A stretch of 64,000 nucleotides of DNA. It comes from Chrysomallon squamiferum (taxonomy: Eukaryota > Mollusca > Gastropoda > Neomphalida > Peltospiridae). The notes under the pieces are model-generated. The model was not told the DNA's origin. It saw nothing but the letters and a program-made list of their open reading frames with translations, and made no database searches. Shown here piece by piece: positions 1 through 12,938 of the stretch (the first letter of the stretch is position 1; each line of letters starts with the position of its first letter). The stretch is taken from assembly GCA_012295275.1 (NCBI GenBank), contig CM022679.1, positions 27,886,664-27,950,663 on the forward strand, written 5' to 3'. A program made the translations under genes and the position numbers.

Positions 1-744
1 TGCTTAATATTTACATTTATTATCAGTATCTCCCGTCTTCCTTGAACGTAATTCTACAACAGAACTCATTTTTCATCAATTTACTTGAATAAATATTTAA
101 ACTTTTTCACGTGATTATTTTTCAGTTGTGGACAGACAGTGCACATTCAGACAGACGTATTTACATCTCTCTCACAGTTTACAAATATTTTCAATCAAGC
201 TGTTAAACCCATATAAGCAGCTGTTTTGTTGAAAACAATTTCTAGCAAACGTAGAATGTATGGCAGTCTTATTTGCCATAGTGTTATTAGTCCATTAATT
301 TCTTCTTAAACAAGATCGATACGTTTAAATTAGGACTCTACTATAACGAAGCCATAATGGTGACTTGAAAATAAAGCTTTATATATTTATGGCGACGCCG
401 GTTTTTCATACTTCTCGTTAGAAGTTCGCGTCTTTCGCAATCGCCAAATAAAGTTTGTGTTTATGAAAGCTGGAGCATGACTCGCGGATGTTGACGTCAG
501 AGAATAAACACAGTTTTGTGGTATCCTGAGTTAACGTACACACACGGCTGTGTTATAAAGAGGTTGTAAGAGACGTTAAAGAAATCACATATTACACGTT
601 TTTCTTTTATAGTTGAGTTTCAAACATAGCGTTTTACTGAACTGATAAAATACCTGGGTAATATCAGACTGTCAGAGACAATATATCACTGTATGCTGTT
701 TTATCAGGTTAAAAAAAGATATATAATAAATAAAATTGTTCTGT

Positions 745-1030
745 TATGCATTACAAAGGTGAAGTTTTAAGAGGTGATGTTTTACAGAGGTGTTATTATA
801 CAGAGGTGACATATTAATGATGCGCTATTTTACAGAAACTGTATAATAAAGAAAGGTATTGTTTTATAGAGGTGATGTTTACAGAATTGACGTTATACAG
901 AGATGGCTTTAAAAAGGTGGTGTTTTGAAGAGGTCTGATTTCAGAGAGACTATATATTAAAGAAAGGTGGTGTTTTATACAGATGTGTTAAAAGTGTGTT
1001 TTAAAGAGGTGGTGTTACACAGAGTTGACA
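745..1030 (+). repeat. Diverged short tandem repeat built on ACAGAGGTGATGTTTT
   Basis: Irregular iterations of a TTTTA(C/T)AGAGGTGrTG core with variable spacing; an old, decayed minisatellite. The 1-744 stretch before it holds a full CRE palindrome (492-499) but no gene that I can see. Confidence 0.6.
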
Positions 1031-1281
1031 CCGAGGTAATTGATTATAATTGAATTATTCAGACAGAAGAGGTTGTCAGGATCTGTCTGTGTGTGACAGT
1101 TATTAATATGTTCTCCTACTAAGTAGAAACTCATTACAGAATTTTCTCCTATTGATTTTATATATAATTGTTTTATATATGATTACTTTATATATAATCG
1201 TTTTCTTCTCGCAGGTCAGCTGCAATGGAAAATATTTCATTTAGTTTCATTGTTCCTTGCTTATTTAACAGATCTACAACA

Positions 1282-1304
1282 CATGCATATACACACACAC
1301 ACAT

Positions 1305-1335
<31 letters not shown>

Positions 1336-1346
1336 TACACATGCGC
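1282..1346. repeat. (CA)n / CATA microsatellite
   Basis: Interrupted ACAC and ACAT runs. Confidence 0.85.
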
Positions 1347-1719
1347 GCGTTCAGATAGAAAGACAGATACTGTCTCATGTTATTATTTGCAATACGTGTA
1401 ATTAATTAAGAGTTTTAACTTGCGTACTTGACATTATCAAGTTTGACTGACAGGACATCTGATGGCTCTTATCTTTGATTTCACAATTTTAATATGGCTC
1501 GCTGATCTAATGGCTTTTATATGAAGTTCACACTGAATGTAAAGATAAAACTGTAAACAGTCAAAAATCAGTTAGAATCGACACAGAAATCAAGAATATG
1601 GAGAGAACATTTATTATTTAACAGAAAAAAAGCAAATGTAAAGGAAAAATTATGATAATAGAAAAACAAAGGCAACATTCCAAATATTAACTGACATTTG
1701 ACTGAATAAAAAGCTGAAC

Positions 1720-2692
1720 AGCAAAAATATATGATAATACAGACATTACGTAGGTTATGATTACAGTGATGAACAAAAAGGTAAACAACAACAGAAAATA
1801 AAGATATGATATATAGACATTACATAGACTATAACTACATTTATACATAAAAAGTAAACAAAAATGATATATACTACAAATATTACATAGATGAATAAAA
1901 ACAACAATAACCAAAAAAATAAATAAAATAAAGATATGATATATAGACATTACATAGACTATAACTACATTTATACATAAAAAAGTAAAGAAAAATGATA
2001 CTACAAATATTACATAGATGAATAAAAACAACAATAACCAAAAAAAAAAAAAAAAAATAAAGATATGATATATAGACATTACATAGACTATAACTACATT
2101 TATACATAAAAAAGTAAACAAAAATGATATATACTACAAAAATACATATGAATAAAAAAAAAACAATAACCAAAAAATAAATAAAATAAAGATGATGATA
2201 TAAGACATTACATAGACTATAACTACAATAATAAAAAAAGTAAAGAAAAATGAAAAAATAAATAGATGAAAAAAAACAACAATAACCAAAAAAAAAAAAA
2301 AAAAAAAAGATATGATATATAGACATTACATAGACTATAACTACATTTATACATAAAAAAGTAAACAAAAATGATATATACTACAAATATTACATAGATG
2401 AATAAAAACAACAATAACCAAAAAAAAAATAAAATAAAGATATGATATATAGACATTACATAGACTATAACTACATTTATACATAAAAAAGTAAACAAAA
2501 ATGATATATACTACAAATATTACATAGATGAATAAAAACAACAATAACCAAAAAAATAAATAAAATAAAGCTATGATATATAGACATTACATAGACTACA
2601 CTGATGCCTAAAAAGGTAAACAGAAATGGTAAATGCTACAGACATTACATAGGTTATAACTTCAGCGAACAGTCATAAAGTAAACAAACAAA
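1720..2692 (+). repeat. Tandem array, about 130-bp unit, about 6-7 copies
   Basis: The landmark GACATTACATAGACTATAACTACA recurs near 1820, 1950, 2078, 2206, 2325 and 2454 at 115-132 bp spacing. Each unit ends in an A-rich, replication-slip-prone segment. The outermost copies (1720-1800 and 2640-2692) are shorter and more diverged. Frames read from the opposite strand (Phe/Tyr/Val-rich) are repeat translations. Confidence 0.9.
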
Positions 2693-3224
2693 CATACTGG
2701 GTACGTTATACCACAGTTACTGTAGAAAAGGTTTTCCGTGAACTGAGGTTTTATATTTGGATTACCTAAGATATAAGGATAGTAGTTGTAATGGTACTAG
2801 TAGTAGTAGTAGCAGTAGATGTAGTATTAGAAGTTTTAGTTGTAATAGTATAAGTGTTTGCAGTCCTGCTTTGCGTGTTTGTTTATTTGTTTAGAAAACT
2901 ATGTTTAATAACAAAGAATTACCAAATTAATTTTAAAATGTTCACATTTCTATTGAAAATGATTTCACAAAATATCATATTATAGTGAGAATAAAGAAGT
3001 CATTATTTTGTATCAGCGAGATTAAATCAAACTTGACTTTGAGTTGATTAAAACTGAAAATGGAATTTCAGTTTAAACAAAAATATCTTCTTTCCCTCTG
3101 TATTATTTGAAAGTGTCACCACGGCCATAACAAAGCACGCAAGAATATAATCTGTGATATATGTATTTTCTTTTAAAATCTATTTTTTACTCATCTATTT
3201 TTTTATTGTTTTTTTAATGTTTCA

Positions 3225-3362
3225 AGTAATCGTTAGTGTGAATGTATCAAGTAAACATTAAAGTGTGAATGTACCAAGTAAACATTAAAGTGTGAATGTA
3301 TCAAGTAAACACTAGTGTGAATATACCAAGTAAACATTAAAATGTTAATATATTAGGTAAAC
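3225..3362 (+). repeat. 27-bp tandem repeat, about 5 copies
   Basis: The unit resembles GTATCAAGTAAACATTAAAGTGTGAAT; right-hand copies are diverged. The 2693-3224 interval is unique AT-rich DNA with a short AGT trinucleotide run at 2799-2817 and no gene seen. Confidence 0.8.
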
Positions 3363-3524
3363 AGAAATTTAAATGGGTTACATTTGCTTGAATTTATTTA
3401 TTTGACTATTTATTTGTCTGTTTATTTATTTATTTATTTAGGTACCATGAAGAGTAACTAACGTTATTAATAATGCAGCAGTGATGCATGGGGGATCAAA
3501 AGTAATATTATTTCCATTAATAAT

Positions 3525-3745
3525 ATTTACGTCAAAAACATCTGATATTGTCACGTGACAATGATATCTCATATTATTTACATGAAAGTCATCTGATAGT
3601 GTTGCATAACAATGATATCTAGTATTATTTGCATGAACTTCATCTAGTATTTTTGTCTAACAATGATATGAAGTATTACTTACATAAAAGTCATTTAAAA
3701 CCAAAAATATTGTCACGATGACATCTAGTATTTTTTACATAACAG
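3525..3745 (+). repeat. Diverged tandem repeat, about 58-bp unit, about 4 copies
   Basis: Iterations of CATCTgATAttGTcac..gACAATGATATCTagTATTatTTaCATgAaagt. DNA from 3746 to 4300 is unique and shows no gene. Confidence 0.65.
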
Positions 3746-4289
3746 TATGAAGACTGAGAAATAATTAAGAGACAAAAAATGAATAATGTACATGTGTTAA
3801 AGGAAAGCTAATTAATCCTGGTACAGAATCACAGCAACAGGTGACGTTATGTTTATTGACACTGCCTCTGCATTGTTTCCTTCGGTGAAATTAATATTTT
3901 TACGATTCACTTTAAGACGCTAGGCTAATACAATCAGTTAGGGAAAAGCTATAAAGTGGCAGATCGTGTTTTATTGTCGTATAAAATTAAATTTCTTTCA
4001 CGTGTTTTATAAACGTTTCACGCAGAATGTGCAAAGACCCAGCCGTGAAAGTGTACAGTTTGAATTTCAATAGGATGACTCGGAAATAAAATATTTTATA
4101 AAAATCTAAATTATATAAAAATAGTTATGTAATAATTGTAATAATTTATAAAGAAAGGAGGTTTAAGATAGGTTTAAAATTATTATTTTAAGTTTGTATG
4201 TATGTATATATATATAGTCAGTGAAATTACCTATACCAAATTATTAGAACAAGACAGGTGCAAAAACTGACACGCCGATGATAATTATG

Positions 4290-4382
4290 GTGATGATGAT
4301 ATTATCATCATCATCATCAAAATAATAAAAAGAACTGCAAAAACAGTAAATAAATAAATAAAAATAATAGTATAGTATTTAA

Positions 4383-4413
<31 letters not shown>

Positions 4414-4445
4414 TAATGTTGATGATGATGATAAAGGTGATGACA
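4290..4445. repeat. ATC/AAT trinucleotide region
   Basis: Includes (AAT)n at 4382-4413, flanked by ATC and GAT runs. Confidence 0.8.
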
Positions 4446-4711
4446 ACAATAGTAATAATAATTAAAAATCGCTGGAGTGATAAGTAAAAAGAAAAACGTG
4501 TAAGGAAAACAACACTCCAAGGTGAACGGAAAAACAAGAATTTTTATTACTATTGATTATTTTATCCTGTATTTGAGATTCAGATCAAAGTGTCATTATG
4601 AGCTATAATTCATATTAAAATACATTAACTGTCAAACACAATCATAAAACTAAATATTAAAATAAACAGTTATGATGATAAAAAAAATAAAACAAGTAAA
4701 AAGTTATTCTA

Positions 4712-5066
4712 ATTCTCTCTCTCTGTCTGTCTGTCTATGTGTTTATGTCTCTGTATGACTGTCAATCTGTTGTATTTCTCTCTGTCTCTACTTTTTCTAT
4801 CTGTGTTTCTGTCTGTCTCTTTATTTCTCTGTCTTTCTTTTATATATTTGTCAGTGTTTGTCTATTTATCTGTCTCTCTCTCTCTTTGTTTGTCTGTCAC
4901 TCTGTCTTTCTCTCTGTTTTTTCTGTCTCTCTTTCTGCGTGCGTTTCTTTCAGTCTGTGTGTCCATCTGTCTCTTTATTTCTGTATCTGTATTTTTGTAT
5001 GTATATTTGTCTTTCTCTGTCTTTCTGTCTGTTTGTTTGGCTATATCTCTCTGTTTGTCTATGTGT

Positions 5067-5154
<88 letters not shown>

Positions 5155-5172
5155 CTCCATCTCTCTCTCTTT
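4712..5172. repeat. CT/TCTG-rich low-complexity tract with pure (CT)n at about 5071-5152
   Basis: About 460 bp of TCTG and CT runs. The Ser/Leu/Val-rich frames here are repeat artefacts. A unique, slightly more G+C-rich segment follows (5175-5410). Confidence 0.9.
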
Positions 5173-5410
5173 GTTTTACGAGAAATTCGCCTACAGTCTG
5201 AGTTTAAAGATCGAACTCCCGATGCTAATGGCAGTAACGTATTCTCTGATTGGTCAGCGTCAGAAAGGGCTGATTGATTCGCTCGCGCTGACAAGGCATG
5301 CGTATCATGATAGCTCAGTGCGTTGTAGCGTCAGCAGAGAAAGCGTGTCACGTCTGGCATTTACTCTATCGAGACTCGCGAGACAACTCTTTGCCGTGGG
5401 AAGGTAGGAA

Positions 5411-5775
5411 AATACTTTTTTGTTTTTCATATTTAACACGTTTAATTATCATGTAAATTGTTTTATCTGTGTTCTAAACACGTTTAATTATCATGTAAAT
5501 TGTTTTATCTGTGTTCTAAACACGTTTAATTATGATGTAAATTTTTTATCTGTATTCTAAACACGTTTAATTATCATGTAAATTATTTTATCTGTGATCT
5601 AAACACGTTTAATTATCATGTAAATTATTTTATCTGTGTTCTAAACACGTTTAATTATGATGTAAATTGTTTTATCTGTGATCTAAACACGTTTAATTAT
5701 GATGTAAATTGTTTTATCTGTGATCTAAACACGTTTAATTATGATGTAAATTGTTTTATCTGTGTGCTAAACATA
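5411..5775 (+). repeat. 42-bp minisatellite, about 8-9 copies
   Basis: The unit reads roughly AAACACGTTTAATTATCATG then TAAATTGTTTTATCTGTGTTCT. ATCATG and ATGATG variants are mixed, and the AACACGTTT box is conserved in every copy. Confidence 0.92.
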
Positions 5776-6860
5776 ATCTGTGTAGCAACTAGTAAGAGAA
5801 AATAAAAATGAAAAAGAAAAGAAAATAAAGAAAGAAACACCCGAAGAATAATAAAAGTAAAAATGGAAAATTAAAACATAATAACAAGTACTCAGAATTT
5901 TATATTTTGCTGATGCATATAAATGTTTTGTTTCTGACCTTCATAGGCGAAATTTAAGTTTGATATATTTCGTTTGTTTTAATTCCGAAAGTCTTTTTAA
6001 AACTAGATGTATGTTAAAAAACATCCACTTTAGAGTGAATATTTTCCGTTAAATTGTTGCATATATTTTTCTTAACTACATTTCACTGAATTAATTTGGG
6101 TTTGTTGTTGCATAGATGGAGAAACAAAATTTTGTTTAGTTCTACTTTTTCGGATGAAAATGTGTATACTCTTAATTTAACACGCATTAAAATTCTGAGA
6201 AGTATATGATGTAAATGTTTTAGACAAACAGAACATTGTACATTTTGTGCATGCTAAAACAGTGACGTAATTAAAAAATTAATTCATACTAAGACGGATG
6301 ACAAAGGGCGGATAAGACTGACGGGTGTCTGGGATGTAAAATGTGATGAGAATCCTGTGAGAAGTGATAGAAAGTTAAAGTTTGAGAAGGTGACGTAAGG
6401 TAAAGAGAGGATTAGAGTGAGATAAAAATGTGTAAACAAAGTATTTTACAAAATAAAATTTGTTTCTAAGTCAGAATTTGCGGTGTTGTTGTAGTCGTTA
6501 ATTAAAGTTAACACTAATTAAATTAATAATTTATTTAAATTACAGATTAAACTAACAAACGCGCGAACTGTAGCTAATCAACAATCGCAGGTGCATACAA
6601 CCAGGTAACACGTACACACGCAAAACAAACAAACAACACAAAAGACGTGTTTGGGAACTGACAATAAATCTTTTTCGATTAAAGAATCTGGGAGAGTTAG
6701 TAATTTGACATGGAACTGATAACTGTTTGGAAGGTTAAATTTATTAATGTTAGTACTTGTGTGTAGACACTGTGATTAACACGTGTTTGTATTCATTAGT
6801 TCATTTTATTCTGTGATGGCATTTCTCAGATCACTGCTGTTACATTCTGAGGCAATATCT
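5776..6860. other. Intergenic DNA, no gene seen
   Basis: Unique AT-rich sequence; no domain-bearing frame or clear splice-bounded exon. Confidence 0.6.
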
Positions 6861-6861
6861 G

Positions 6862-6863
<2 letters not shown>

Positions 6864-6901
<38 letters not shown>
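6864..6901. repeat. (CA)n microsatellite
   Basis: Pure CA run of about 38 bp. Confidence 0.95.
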
Positions 6902-6903
<2 letters not shown>

Positions 6904-7059
6904 ATGTAATCAGCTTACAACTAATACAGTCCATTTTTTGTTTCAACTGTTCTACGTTGTGTAAAAATATTTTATTTCTTCAGTTCATTGTTGTTGTTCT
7001 GTTACTTGTAACCTAAGTTCGTTTTCTTTTTCCAGCGTTAAAAATTAATTATTGCTTTC

Positions 7060-7076
7060 AGCATCTTCTTCTTCTT

Positions 7077-7107
<31 letters not shown>

Positions 7108-7127
7108 TTATTATTATTATTATTATT
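7060..7127. repeat. (CTT)n then (ATT)n microsatellite
   Basis: About thirteen CTT units pass directly into ATT units. Confidence 0.9.
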
Positions 7128-7442
7128 TTTATTTTATTTTTTTTGGATGATGTATATTATATTTTGTTTTGAACGTATTCTTAGTTAAGAGAAATTCATT
7201 CTACAAACATTTTTTTCTTGTTATTAATTAAATAACGACAAACGTTTACGTAATTGTTATTATTTTTCTATCGCTTAAACACTTATAACTATTAATTTTG
7301 TTCAGCAAATGACTGAATTCTTTACTCTTTTTTCATTTTTCTCTCTCTCTTTTTTCTTCGTTTTATTTCATTATCAACATCTGTTCAACCTAATATTATT
7401 ATTTTTTCAAATTTCATTAGCGTATTATTTTTATTGTACTTT

Positions 7443-7444
<2 letters not shown>

Positions 7445-7540
<96 letters not shown>

Positions 7541-7545
7541 TAGAT
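7445..7545. repeat. (TA)n then (GATA)n microsatellite
   Basis: About 42 bp of TA followed by about 54 bp of GATA. The next 800 bp (7546-8340) is T-rich unique DNA with loose repetition of ATTAACATAT-like words and no gene. Confidence 0.92.
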
Positions 7546-8349
7546 CTATATGTAGATATATATTATTATATTAGCGTATTACTTTCATTCTATTAACACA
7601 AATTTTTTATTATATTAAAGTAGTATTTTTATTGTATTAATATATATATATTTATTATATTAGCATTTATTGTATTACATTTATTCTATTAACATATATA
7701 TTTGTTATTATATTTACGTATAATTTTTAATGCATTACATTTTTTGTGATTATTTATTTTTATTTTATAGCATATACTTTCTGCTGTTTTAACATATTAT
7801 TTTATTAACGGATACTTCTATAACATTAACGTGTCATTTAGCTGTGTTACTCCTTGCTTTTCGCTGTGTAACATATACTTTTCATTTCGTTAAAATATCT
7901 TTTTAACTGCGTTCAGCATTTTTATATCAGTAACATTTTGATTTTTATACCCCTGACGTATTCTTTTGATTCAATTACCATGTTCTTTCTACTCTATCAA
8001 AGTATTCAATCAGCGTATTTTTTCTTCTGATTACAATTTTTTGTTTGTTTTTATTTTTATTCCTTTTGCGAATTTCTTTTTATTCAAATTACCTTTTTTC
8101 TTCTTTTTAACCGAATGGCCTTACCCTTTTAAATACGTGACGCTTACAATTAAATTAGACACGTTTTGCACACTACCGATACATTGCTAGAAAACATTGT
8201 CAGTCTCCAAAATATATTTATTAAAATATCATTTCACTTTTAAAAACTGATTAATGTGACCTTCATTCAGTATTGAATTTAATAAATTTACTTTTTATTT
8301 TTTTTTAGAAAATTAGTCCTAAAAATAAAGCTATTCAAATAAATACTAT

Positions 8350-8371
8350 TTATAATAATAATGATGATGAC

Positions 8372-8412
<41 letters not shown>
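8350..8412. repeat. (AAT)n microsatellite
   Basis: AAT run with ATG interruptions on the left. Confidence 0.9.
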
Positions 8413-8415
<3 letters not shown>

Positions 8416-8564
8416 TACAAGCACTGATTTAAAAGAACAATATTAAGTTTTGTTAAACAAGAAAAAAGAAAGATATAAAAAGTAAAAGTACATATTTAAT
8501 TATACATGGGAAGTAACAATTTCGTTAGTATTTGTCGAAGAGAGAAATACTACTTGATAATTAG

Positions 8565-8707
8565 TAACTGATAGAGCTATATTGTACACTGATAGAGCTA
8601 TATTGTACACTGATAGAGCTATATTGTGCACTGATAGAGCTATATTGTACACTGATTCAGCTATATTGTACACTGATACAGCTATATTGTACACTGATAG
8701 AGCTAGA
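8565..8707 (+). repeat. 21-bp minisatellite, about 7 copies
   Basis: The unit is GATAGAGCTATATTGTACACT, with AGCTATA fixed and T/A changes in TAGAG versus TTCAG or TACAG. Because 21 is divisible by three, the minus strand stays open through the array. Confidence 0.93.
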
Positions 8708-8816
8708 AACTTCAAATTGAATTAATTAGTTTCTGTTTCTGAAATATATATATTACTCTCTTGCATTTACTTGGATAAAACACATTATTTTGATGGTGTA
8801 CACCATAATTGTTTGT

Positions 8817-8818
<2 letters not shown>

Positions 8819-8860
<42 letters not shown>
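8819..8860. repeat. (GT)n microsatellite
   Basis: About 40 bp of GT. The next 500 bp (8861-9395) is unique with no gene seen. Confidence 0.95.
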
Positions 8861-9399
8861 TCAAAGTAAATGAAACAGAATAATGTAAACATATGCAGAA
8901 CGAAGTAAAATAAACAAGAAGTAAATACTAAAACTGTGTGCTACTACGCTAGACCTATGATTTATCTTCTCCGTTGCGGAGAAGAAACGGTTGTTTAGAA
9001 AATCCTTTTTCCTTTTCAAACTGATTTCTTTCTATCCTTGATTATTTTGAAAATGAATTTGCAACTTTGCTGCATTTCGACGATGTACTGACTATCATGG
9101 ACTGTCAGGGTTAAGATTTAGATAACTATTCAGCTGCACATGTTTTCTCTTTGAATTATAACGTTTCAGGATTAATTCTAACATGTTACTGGATCGAAAC
9201 CACCTTCAACCACAGTTAATTACACGGGTTTAGCCAGTTTCCATTTTTACTAACCAGCAAAAATACGAAGGAAAAAAAAAAAAGAAAGTAATATTAATCT
9301 TCATAAGACATCTTTTTTTTTTTTTCAAATCATTTTTCCTGGAATTACCTTACTGCATTAGCACAGTTTCTTTCAGCTTTGATAATTAAATCTGAAGTG

Positions 9400-9598
9400 A
9401 ACACAATATTGTTGTATTTAACTAAATACTACGATGAATACAATATCGTTGTATTTAACTGAATACTGAAATGAGTACAGTCTCGCTTATATTTAACTAA
9501 ATACTATGATGAATACAGTATCGTTGTATTTAACTAAATACTGAAATGAGAACAATGCTGGCGTATTGAACTAAAAACTACGATGAATACAGTATCGG
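9400..9598 (+). repeat. 37-bp minisatellite with alternating unit types
   Basis: Five units, alternating between an A form (TACGATGAATACAATATCG) and a B form (TGAAATGAGTACAGTCTCG), each followed by a TATTTAACTAAATAC-like half. The real period is therefore a 75-bp dimer. Confidence 0.85.
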
Positions 9599-9599
9599 T

Positions 9600-10065
9600 A
9601 AAACAAATTCGCCTGACATCACTTTATCATTCCGAAGCTGTGACGTTTTATGTGTTAATTTCCGGTTCGTATGTGTTAATGTGACGTCATTCTTATTACT
9701 GACATACCTGCTACAGCGCACACATAACGAAGCGACATAAAGACCTGTTTGAATAATTTCTGACGTACAAGCGCCGCACACTCACAGTTGATAGTTTGCA
9801 CAGAGAGACAAACGTCACTCGCAGTTCCTTATTTTCCGACTTATTTTAAATTAAGGCAACTTCCGTCGTTTAGATCCTCCTTATAAAAGCAGGTGTTTCC
9901 GCAACATGCGCGGCATTATTAGCCTAAACCAAAGTACACCAAACCTGTAACCATTCACTTAACACATTTCTCACATTTCAGCTGTTGTGTTGCCTCTCCC
10001 TCGCGAAACGTGAATTATAATGATGATGAGGAAGATGATGACAACGATGATGAAGTCATGTTTCA
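9600..10065. other. Relatively G+C-rich unique patch
   Basis: Contains a CRE palindrome (9682-9689) and a TATA-like box (9882) but no recognisable coding region. The 67-codon minus-strand frame over 9578-9781 has no known domain. Confidence 0.5.
9882..9889 (+). promoter_or_regulatory. TATA-box candidate (TATAAAAG)
   Basis: Lies in a relatively G+C-rich patch (9600-10020) with a full CRE palindrome at 9682-9689. No downstream coding frame is recognised. Confidence 0.2.
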
Positions 10066-10565
10066 AACTTGACTATCATGTTTCATGATCTAAATCTGAC
10101 ACTTGACAATCACGTGTTACAAACTAAATCTGACACTTGACAACACGTGTTTCAGACTAAATCTGACACTTGACAATCACATACTTCAGTCTAAATATGA
10201 CTCTTGACTATCATGTTTCAAACTAAATCTGACACTTAACAATCACCGTGATTCAATCTAAATCTGACACTTGACAATCACGTGTTTCAAACTAAATCTG
10301 ACACTTGACTATCACGTGTTTCAAACTAAATCTGACACTTGACTATCATATGTTTCAATCTAAATCTGACTTTGACAATTACATGTTTCAAATTAAATAT
10401 AACACTTGACAATCACGTGATTCAATCTAAATATGAGGCTGGACAATAACGTGTTTCAAATTAAATATAACACTTGACAATCACATGATCCAAATTAAAT
10501 CTGATACTTGACAATCGCGTGATTCAAACTGAATCTGATACTTGAAAACTCCGAGATTCAAAACA
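10066..10565 (+). repeat. About 33-bp minisatellite, about 15 copies
   Basis: The unit resembles TTTCAAACTAAATCTGACAC then TTGACAATCACGTG; CACGTG is present in several copies and degraded in others. The right-hand copies are the most diverged. Confidence 0.9.
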
Positions 10566-11018
10566 GAAACCTATCATAAATATTTTATTCTTTCTCAAAG
10601 CAGAAACAATCGCCATATTGATGACATCAAAGAGCAGGAGAATTATAGCGCGCCATTACCGGTGAAATGAGAAAAATGAAATAAAACAAGCGAGCTCGTA
10701 CATTGCTCTCACTCCTTTTGTCCACTTAATCCACGAGAATATGATAGCAGTGTCGGAATTAGTGGAATAACGCGCTCAATTCAGTGTTTACGAGTTCTTA
10801 CTTTTTTTTATTTATTTAATAGCATAGAATGAATTTCATGGCTGGTGGACTGGTTCTTAAATATAGTTAGACAGGTAAACATGATATCGTGTAAACTCAG
10901 CTATACAAACACACGTGACACTATGAGAAAATATGCTCAGTTTGGTTGAATTCACTCTACGCATTATTAACATACACACCTATCCAAATAACTTTGTTTT
11001 CTCCCATCTCTCCACCAT
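10566..11018. other. Unique intergenic segment
   Basis: No gene or repeat family recognised. Confidence 0.5.
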
Positions 11019-11019
11019 T

Positions 11020-11687
11020 CATACATAATACATACATAATACATACATAATACATACATTATACATACATAATACATACACAATACATACATAATACATA
11101 CATAATACATACACAATACATACATAATACACACATAATACATACATAATACATACATTCATACATAATACATACACAATACATACATAATACATACATT
11201 CATACATAATACATACATAATACATACATAATACATACATAATACATACATAATACATACATAATACACACATAATACACACATAATACATACACAATAC
11301 ATACATAATACATACATAATACATACATAATACACACATAATACATACATAATACATACATAATACATACATAATACACACATAATACATACATAATACA
11401 TACATAATACATACATAATACATACATAATAATACATAATACATACATAATACATAATACATAATACATACACAATACATACATAATACATACATAATAC
11501 ACATAATACACACATAATACATACACAATACATACACAATACATACATAATACATACACAATACATACATAATACACACATAATACATACATAATACATA
11601 CATAATACACACATAATACACACATAATACACACATAATACATACATAATACACACATAATACACACATAATACATACATTATACAT
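11020..11687 (+). repeat. 11-bp minisatellite ACATACATAAT, about 60 copies
   Basis: Near-perfect 11-bp iterations with ACAC or ATAC variants. Since 11 is not a multiple of three, all minus-strand frames read the same Met-Tyr-Val-Leu-Cys-rich peptide in register shifts; the 158-222-codon frames here are artefacts. Confidence 0.96.
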
Positions 11688-11794
11688 CTACGAATCCGTA
11701 CACCCTCCCTTCATTCGTCTGTTTCCTTGATTAACACAGATGTACAGAAGCTGCTGTTTTGTTTCATACAGGATATATTTGTGAGTATGTGTTT

Positions 11795-12160
11795 GTGCGT
11801 ATGTACGTATGTATGTATGTATGAACTGTAAAAGAGTTCACATACAAATGTGTATGTGTGTGTGTGTATGTATGAACTGTAAAAAGGTTCACCTACAAAT
11901 GTGTATATATGTATGCATGAACTGTAAAAGAGTTCACATAGACATATGTATGTATATATGTATGTGTGTATGTATGTGTGTATGTATGTATGTGTATATG
12001 TATGTATATATTTGTGTATGTATCTAAATATATATATATATGCATTATGTATATGTATATGTATGTATATATTTGTGTACGTATGTAAATATATATATAT
12101 ATATATATGTATTATGTATGTATGTGTATGTGTATGAACTGTAAAAGAGTTCATATACAA
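11795..12160 (+). repeat. ATGT/TA microsatellite with embedded hairpin modules
   Basis: Within ATGT and TATA runs, ATGAACTGTAAAAGAGTTCA recurs near 11820, 11917 and 12134, with a damaged copy at 11872 (AAAAAGGTTCA). TGAACT and AGTTCA form a perfect 6-bp stem around a GTAAAAG loop. Confidence 0.85.
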
Positions 12161-12760
12161 ATGTGTCTTGCTGGGGTCAGCTGTATTTGCTGTGTCAGGC
12201 GACGCAGTAAGATTATCGATAGTGATTAATGGCTGGAGATTCTGCAGCGGAAAACTCTTACTTCGGAGACTTTTTCTCTGACGATGTCGTCTGCACGCAA
12301 ACACTGCATGAAACGAGACACTTGTAAAACATCGATAGAGACGACTGCCTCACACTGCATACTGTCAGTTTGAGTTTACTGTCTTTCAGACTCGCCTGAT
12401 AACTCCAGCTAATTTACGTATTCACCTAAACAAAGACGCACGCAAATTAACAGTCAAGCATGTAAGAAGACACTTGTGTATGCGTCTTCAAAAATTATAA
12501 GTTTTGCACGTGTTTGATTATGGTCGTCTTCTGCATAAAAACGTGTGAGTGTGTTTGTATGATTACACTGGGTTTGTATTATACACTTATGTATCTGAGC
12601 AAATGTCTTTGTACGTGGGTAAAACGTGCAATTTATGATTTATGAAACGTTTAATTCTTGATTCCAGTCAGTACTGAAGAATAATTGTCTGACTGACATA
12701 ATCTACCAAACGTTGTTCTAATGCTGGAGGTCTGTGCAAAATATCAGTTTTAATACTTAC
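12161..12760. other. Unique intergenic segment, no gene seen
   Basis: Moderately complex sequence; no supported exon. Confidence 0.5.
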
Positions 12761-12762
12761 GT

Positions 12763-12791
12763 ATATGCATGCATACATACATACATACATA

Positions 12792-12823
<32 letters not shown>

Positions 12824-12938
12824 CATACATACATACATACATACATACATACATACATACATACATACATACATACATACATACATACATACACACACAT
12901 ATAAACATACATACACACAGACACACACACACTCTGAG
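12763..12938. repeat. (CATA)n microsatellite ending in (CA)n
   Basis: About 130 bp of CATA with periodic TATA interruptions, then CACA runs. Confidence 0.95.

Noticed and set aside
5196-5260. Possible minus-strand tRNA box B around GATCGAACTCC
   Set aside because: The last consensus position is wrong and no box A lies at the right distance.
4737-5407. Ser/Leu-rich frames up to 222 codons
   Set aside because: Produced by the CT and TCTG tract.
11019-11687. Open frames of 158-222 codons on the minus strand
   Set aside because: They are translations of the 11-bp minisatellite; no domain, and stop-free only because of the unit sequence.
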